From CAZEQL01 sp964514415 (GTDB lineage: Bacteria > Chloroflexota > Dehalococcoidia > GIF9 > AB-539-J10), in contig CAZEQL010000003.1 of NCBI GenBank assembly GCA_964514415.1, positions 1 to 52,065 on the forward strand: a stretch of DNA of 52,065 nucleotides. The letters are read 5' to 3'. The notes below the pieces were generated by a model. That model was not told where the DNA came from. It did not search any database and worked only from the letters and a program-made list of their open reading frames with translations. Position numbers and translations under genes: made by a program. Below are positions 48,146 through 52,065 of this stretch, piece by piece (within the stretch, counting starts at the first letter, position 1; every line of letters begins with the position of its first letter).

Positions 48146-48943
48146 CTACAATTTAAGTAAGGTATCCAACCCACAAATTAAACCCTTACGTTTTGCCACC
48201 TCTTTAATTGCAAGAAGAACGCCGGGCATATAACACTCTCGACTTATAGCTTCGTGGCGTAAACCTAAGGTTTCTCCTGTCCCGCTAAATATAACTTCCT
48301 GTCCCGCCATAAATCCTGGCAGGCGCAGACTATGAATAGCTATGCCATCTATTTGGCCGCCTCTGGTATTACTGAGCGTTTCCTTTTCAACTTTAGGATA
48401 GATAAAAGGTTCACCATGCGCTTGCGACATAGCTCTTGCCGTAGCTATAGCAGTTCCTGAAGGGGCATCAACTTTTTTATCATGATGCATTTCTATAATC
48501 TCGGCATGGTTGAAGAACTTAGCAGCGCTCTTTGCTAAATGCATTAAGAGTGCTGCACCCAAAGAAAAGTTTGGTGCCACTACAGCCCCAACTCCATGAG
48601 CTTGACATAGTTGCTCGATTTCTACCATATTCTCCTCAGAAAGACCCGTAGTGCCTATAACTAAATTGACTTTCCGCCTGGCAGCGATGCGAGCAGCCAC
48701 TATGGAAACTTTAGCCGTGGTAAAATCCACCAAGACATCAGGATTACAACTCTTCAAAAGCGAATCTAAATCGGAAGCAAATGGCACTAGCTCTGAAACA
48801 TCAGCCAAAGGGAGATATTGCTGAGTCACATTTTCCTCTACAGCACCAACTACCTTTAGTCCAGGCTCACGGACTACAGCTCTGGTTACCTCTTGCCCCA
48901 CTCTACCTAAAGCACCATTAACAACTACTCTTATTACCTTCAT
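48146..48943 (-). CDS. dapB: 4-hydroxy-tetrahydrodipicolinate reductase
   Basis: This uses NAD(P)H to reduce the dapA product. The Rossmann motif is VVNGALGRVGQEV, the family signature EMHHDKKVDAPSGTA carries the catalytic His and Lys, and DFTTAK and GTTGLSEE complete the core. At 265 aa it is normal. AAGGGAGAAGGGG precedes the ATG. It is the first gene of the operon, with asd 60 bases downstream. Confidence 0.96.
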   Translation of the reverse strand: MKVIRVVVNGALGRVGQEVTRAVVREPGLKVVGAVEENVTQQYLPLADVSELVPFASDLDSLLKSCNPDVLVDFTTAKVSIVAARIAARRKVNLVIGTTGLSEENMVEIEQLCQAHGVGAVVAPNFSLGAALLMHLAKSAAKFFNHAEIIEMHHDKKVDAPSGTAIATARAMSQAHGEPFIYPKVEKETLSNTRGGQIDGIAIHSLRLPGFMAGQEVIFSGTGETLGLRHEAISRECYMPGVLLAIKEVAKRKGLICGLDTLLKL

Positions 48944-49066
48944 ATCCCCTTCTCCCTTCTCCCCTTAATTTAAATCCTAAATAAATTTGCCGCCTTTTTG
49001 CCCAGAATTCCATGTTCATCACCTGGTAGTAGCTTATTTATTGTGTATGGCGCTTGCCCCATCATA

Positions 49067-51229
49067 TCAATGAGAGGAATGATAACGCCCTGGTTCCTTC
49101 TGCCCATGATGCTCAGAAGCTAAGGAATTTTTCACGTCAGCACCAGACAAGCGAGAAGGTCTTTCAAATAGTGCTTTGCGTGACAAGTTTACTCTGCCTA
49201 AGTTGTCAATTTCAATGACTTTCACCATTATGTCATCGCCAACTTTAACCACATCTTCGACTTTAGGCACATGATAGTCAGCAAGCTCACTGATATGGAC
49301 CAGCCCTTCCTTCCCTGGCAAAATTTCCACCATGGCACCAAAATTTAGCAACCTTGTGACCTTTCCCGTATAAACATCCCCTAGCTTCACCTCGCGAGTT
49401 AAATCCTTTATCATTTTGATTGCTCTTTGAGCTGCTTCCTCATTCGAAGAACCAATAACCACAGTGCCATCGTTCCTTATATCTATAGTTGCTTTTGTCT
49501 CATCTATGATAGATCTTATGGTCCTACCGCCGGGACCAATAACGCTGCCAATCTTACTTGAGTCAATGCTTATCTCGTGCATTCTGGGAGCATAAGGACT
49601 AAGTTCAGGACGGCTAGCGCTAATGGTTTGTTTCATCTTTTCTAAGATTTCCAGGCGTGCTTGACGAGCTTGATTCAAAGCTTCAGCCACGATGCTGTAG
49701 TCTACTCCTTTGAGTTTGATATCAAGCTGCAAAGCGGTAATCCCCTGAGAGGTGCCAGCAACCTTAAAATCCATGTCACCATAGGCATCTTCCACACCCT
49801 CAATATCAGTTAAGCTAACATGGTCGCCGTCTTCCCCAACGACCAGTCCCATAGCTATTCCAGCTACAGGTGCCTTGATGGGTACGCCAGCATCCATTAA
49901 GGCGAGGGTTGAACCGCAAGCGCTCGCCATAGATGTGCTACCACTGGAACTAAGCACTTCAGAAACGAGACGAATGGTGTAAGGAAATTCCTCTTCTGAA
50001 GGTAAAACCGGAATAATAGCTCGTTCTACTAAAGCACCATGCCCTATTTCTCGTCTCCCCGTTCCCATACGTTTCACCTCTCCAGTAGAAAAAGGTGGGA
50101 AATTATAGTGATGCATAAATCGTTTAGTTTCCTCTATTCCTACACCATCTAACCGTTGCTCCTTATCTGCAGAGCCCAGAGTGGCAATTGTTAATACTTT
50201 AGTTTGCCCTCGGCAGAACAGCCCTGACCCATGAGTGCGAGGCAAAAGAGCAACCTCACTGCTAATAGGGCGAATTTCATCAAATCGGCGGCTGTCCAGG
50301 TGTTCTCTTTTTTGCAAAATTTTTCCCCTCACCTTTGCCTTAAGCCAAGTTTCAAAAGCAAAACTAACTTCCTCCTCAGAGAAAGAGTCAACCAATTCTT
50401 GTTTAACTTCCTCCTTGAGTGATGCTAAAGCCTGCTCTCGTTGTGATTTTCCTGGCTGCCCTAGAGCCTGATTCAGTTTGTCATCAAACATGGAAACGAG
50501 TTGAGTTGAAAGCTCAGGTGTAACCTCTCTGGGAGTGATTCCCATTTTAGGCTTGCCATAATCTTGCTGTAGCTCTTTCTGAAGTTTGATAATCTCCTGG
50601 TTTGCCTCATGTCCAAGTTTAATTGCCCTTAGTATTAGTTCTTCAGAAACTTGCTGAGCACCTGCTTCTACCATCACTACAGCTTGCTCAGTACTAGCAA
50701 CAATCACATCAAGCAGGCTATTTTCTATCTGGGGCAAAGTGGGATTTAAAACCAAATTGCTATCTAAGTAGCCGATGTGTACTGCTGATACTGGGCCAGA
50801 GAAGGGAATGTCAGATATAACTAGAGATGCTGAGGCACCGATAAGTGCGCAAATATCAGGGTCATTTTCCTGGTCGACGGAAAGAACAGTAGCCACAATT
50901 TGGATATCACGATTAAATCCTTTGAAGAGGAGAGGGCGTAAGGACCGATCGATAAACCGACTAGTTAAAATTGCTTGTTCACCGGGACGTCCCTCCCGCC
51001 TGAAGAAGCTACCGGGTATTTTACCAGCAGCATAGAGCCTTTCTTCATAGTCAACCGTTAAAGGTATGAAATCCATTCTTTCCCGAGGCTCAGAGCTAGC
51101 ACATACAGTAACTAGGACAACTGTGTCACCGTAACGGACAACAGCAGCACCATCAGCTTGCTCAGCAAGTTTCCCCACCTCAATAGCAAGCACTCGATCA
51201 GCTATGGAACGCTCAAAAATATCAGGCAT
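49067..51229 (-). CDS. pnp: Polyribonucleotide nucleotidyltransferase (PNPase)
   Basis: This degrades mRNA 3' to 5' by phosphorolysis as a trimer. Two RNase PH cores, each with the conserved TVV and RREGRPGEQA or GTGRREIGHGALV segments, flank an all-helical middle. The KH domain (GSVIGPGGRTIRSI) and S1 domain (LGDVYTGKVTRLLNFGAMVE) follow. At 720 aa it is complete. Its ATG overlaps the end of rpsO by 8 bases. Nearly 30 residues after the S1 domain (histidine/glycine-rich end) are variable in the family. Confidence 0.97.
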   Translation of the reverse strand: MPDIFERSIADRVLAIEVGKLAEQADGAAVVRYGDTVVLVTVCASSEPRERMDFIPLTVDYEERLYAAGKIPGSFFRREGRPGEQAILTSRFIDRSLRPLLFKGFNRDIQIVATVLSVDQENDPDICALIGASASLVISDIPFSGPVSAVHIGYLDSNLVLNPTLPQIENSLLDVIVASTEQAVVMVEAGAQQVSEELILRAIKLGHEANQEIIKLQKELQQDYGKPKMGITPREVTPELSTQLVSMFDDKLNQALGQPGKSQREQALASLKEEVKQELVDSFSEEEVSFAFETWLKAKVRGKILQKREHLDSRRFDEIRPISSEVALLPRTHGSGLFCRGQTKVLTIATLGSADKEQRLDGVGIEETKRFMHHYNFPPFSTGEVKRMGTGRREIGHGALVERAIIPVLPSEEEFPYTIRLVSEVLSSSGSTSMASACGSTLALMDAGVPIKAPVAGIAMGLVVGEDGDHVSLTDIEGVEDAYGDMDFKVAGTSQGITALQLDIKLKGVDYSIVAEALNQARQARLEILEKMKQTISASRPELSPYAPRMHEISIDSSKIGSVIGPGGRTIRSIIDETKATIDIRNDGTVVIGSSNEEAAQRAIKMIKDLTREVKLGDVYTGKVTRLLNFGAMVEILPGKEGLVHISELADYHVPKVEDVVKVGDDIMVKVIEIDNLGRVNLSRKALFERPSRLSGADVKNSLASEHHGQKEPGRYHSSH

Positions 51230-51497
51230 ATTGCTTTCTCAAACCTAATCTAGCACTAAAAGAACGATATTGCTCAGGCTTTGCCTTGCTCAAGTAAGCC
51301 AAAAATCGCCGCTGCTTCCCTAACAACTTAAGAAGCGCATGCCTAGAGTGACAATCATGGGGATGTGCTTTAAGATGTTCTGTTAATTGTTTTACCCGCT
51401 CAGTAAGTAATGCCACTTGAACTTCAACAGAACCGGTGTCACCTTCCTTAATCTTAAATTGGGTGATGATATCTTCTTTCCTTTCTTTTTCTAACAT
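51222..51497 (-). CDS. rpsO: 30S ribosomal protein S15
   Basis: This binds 16S rRNA early in small-subunit assembly. The four-helix protein shows GDTGSVEVQVALLTERV, then LTEHLKAHPHDCHSRHALL and the RRFLAYL signature. The S15 ends at 91 aa, the usual size. TAGGAG lies 4 bases before the ATG. rpsO-pnp is the classic order, and in other bacteria S15 controls its own translation. Confidence 0.96.
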   Translation of the reverse strand: MLEKERKEDIITQFKIKEGDTGSVEVQVALLTERVKQLTEHLKAHPHDCHSRHALLKLLGKQRRFLAYLSKAKPEQYRSFSARLGLRKQYA

Positions 51498-51558
51498 ACA
51501 ACTCCTCTACTCAGTAATGCGTCATATAATACCATAGCACAAAATTATTGTATAGAAA

Positions 51559-51588
51559 TTGACTGAAAGGGGTAGAATGACTTACAAT
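51559..51588 (+). promoter_or_regulatory. Promoter for purF
   Basis: TTGACT, an 18-base spacer and TACAAT, with the -10 box ending 21 bases before the purF ATG. It lies in the divergent gap shared with rpsO. Confidence 0.6.
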
Positions 51589-51609
51589 CTGTAACAAAGG
51601 CGACTTTTT

Positions 51610-52065
51610 ATGCGCGAAAGTTGCGGTGTTTTTGGGATTTATGCCCCGGGGATAGATATAGCCCGGCTCATTTTTTTTGCCCTCTTTGCTTTACAGCATC
51701 GTGGTCAGGAGAGTGCTGGCATTGCCGTCAGTGACGGCAACGAAATAAAAATTCACACCAATATGGGGCTAGTTTCTCAAGCGTTTACCGAAACTGACCT
51801 TGCTCTACTCAAAGGACATATTGGCATCGGGCATAACCGCTACTCTACTACAGGTTCGAACAAACCAGCTAATGCCCAGCCTATTATAGTGAAATCGGAG
51901 GGGATGACCCTTGCCTCAGCACATAATGGCAATATTCTTAACGCTAAGCAGCTCCGCGATGAACTTCAGGAACGTGGTTATAGCTTTCATACCTCTACTG
52001 ATTCCGAAGTTATCGCCAATCTAATTTTAGCTTCTCCTGGCAAAAACTGGGAGAAAAAAATAGAA
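51610..52065 (+). CDS. purF: Amidophosphoribosyltransferase, 5' part cut by window edge
   Basis: The first 152 codons of PurF, which transfers glutamine ammonia to PRPP in purine synthesis. The catalytic Cys5 is in MRESCGVFGIYAPG; mature PurF begins with Cys after a short propeptide in many species, and MRES here could be such a leader. ALQHRGQESAGIAV, GIGHNRYSTTG and SAHNGNI are glutamine-binding motifs of the N-terminal nucleophile domain. No strong ribosome site is seen before the ATG. The phosphoribosyltransferase half is beyond the window. Confidence 0.95.
   Translation, partial: MRESCGVFGIYAPGIDIARLIFFALFALQHRGQESAGIAVSDGNEIKIHTNMGLVSQAFTETDLALLKGHIGIGHNRYSTTGSNKPANAQPIIVKSEGMTLASAHNGNILNAKQLRDELQERGYSFHTSTDSEVIANLILASPGKNWEKKIE

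Overview
The window is a dense bacterial chromosome segment of about 52 kb, moderate in G+C. Gene content and order suggest an anaerobic Chloroflexota-like organism, perhaps a Dehalococcoidia relative: pyrG, a transaldolase-like aldolase and rho in a row; ispD/ispF; inositol-phosphate synthase beside a CDP-alcohol phosphatidyltransferase; gatB-secG; MinD-type ATPases with inserted ferredoxin domains; DUF134; NifX-like proteins. This placement rests on recognising families by eye, not on a search.

Layout. 1-9 kb: a glycosyltransferase, a TrmO/ClpP-like pair, ligA, a DUF3795-like protein, a Nudix hydrolase, pth, a frameshifted TIGR00725-type gene, eno and a metallo-beta-lactamase-fold gene. 9.2-13.7 kb: a single-chain restriction-modification enzyme, a small membrane protein and a proline-rich microprotein. 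14-20.5 kb: gap, a CoA-ligase-like protein, pyrG, fsa/tal and rho. 20.5-26.6 kb: an accessory zone between the remnant of ispD and intact ispF. It holds an AlbA_2 protein, a methyltransferase/endonuclease pair and a PIN-domain toxin-antitoxin pair bracketed by direct repeats. 27.1-33.7 kb: a one-direction cluster of a DUF134 regulator, several glycine-rich DUF5320-like proteins, two NifX-like proteins, FmdB zinc ribbons, a possible ATC-hydrolase-like protein, two MinD-ferredoxin ATPases and an Mrp/ApbC-like ATPase. I read it as a metal or iron-sulfur cluster handling module. 33.7-39.9 kb: GIY-YIG, radical SAM, ferredoxin, a second TrmO-like protein, DUF89, TauE/SafE, an MBL protein and a SAM hydrolase. 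39.9-52 kb: housekeeping genes (gatB-secG, tRNA-Ala, universal stress protein, inositol lipid genes, purA, dapB-asd-dapA, rpsO-pnp, start of purF).

Three kinds of repeat run through the window. The first is a MITE-like element of roughly 110-130 bp with two internal hairpins and AGGCTGTTTAA-type inverted ends; it has six copies, one of them inside ispD. The second is a REP-like GTCATTGCGAG...GAAGCAATCTC family that has entered or extended several coding regions. The third is a set of GGGTCTAAAGACCC-type palindromes.

The main oddities are the ispD disruption; an asd gene whose expected catalytic cysteine reads proline; an Mrp-family ATPase without its CxxC pair; a ClpP-like protein lacking the expected aspartate; a G8-tract frameshift; a glycosyltransferase remnant; and the repeat-bracketed toxin-antitoxin pair with a small cysteine-rich peptide duplicated on either side. 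No CRISPR array, rRNA, transposase or origin was seen.
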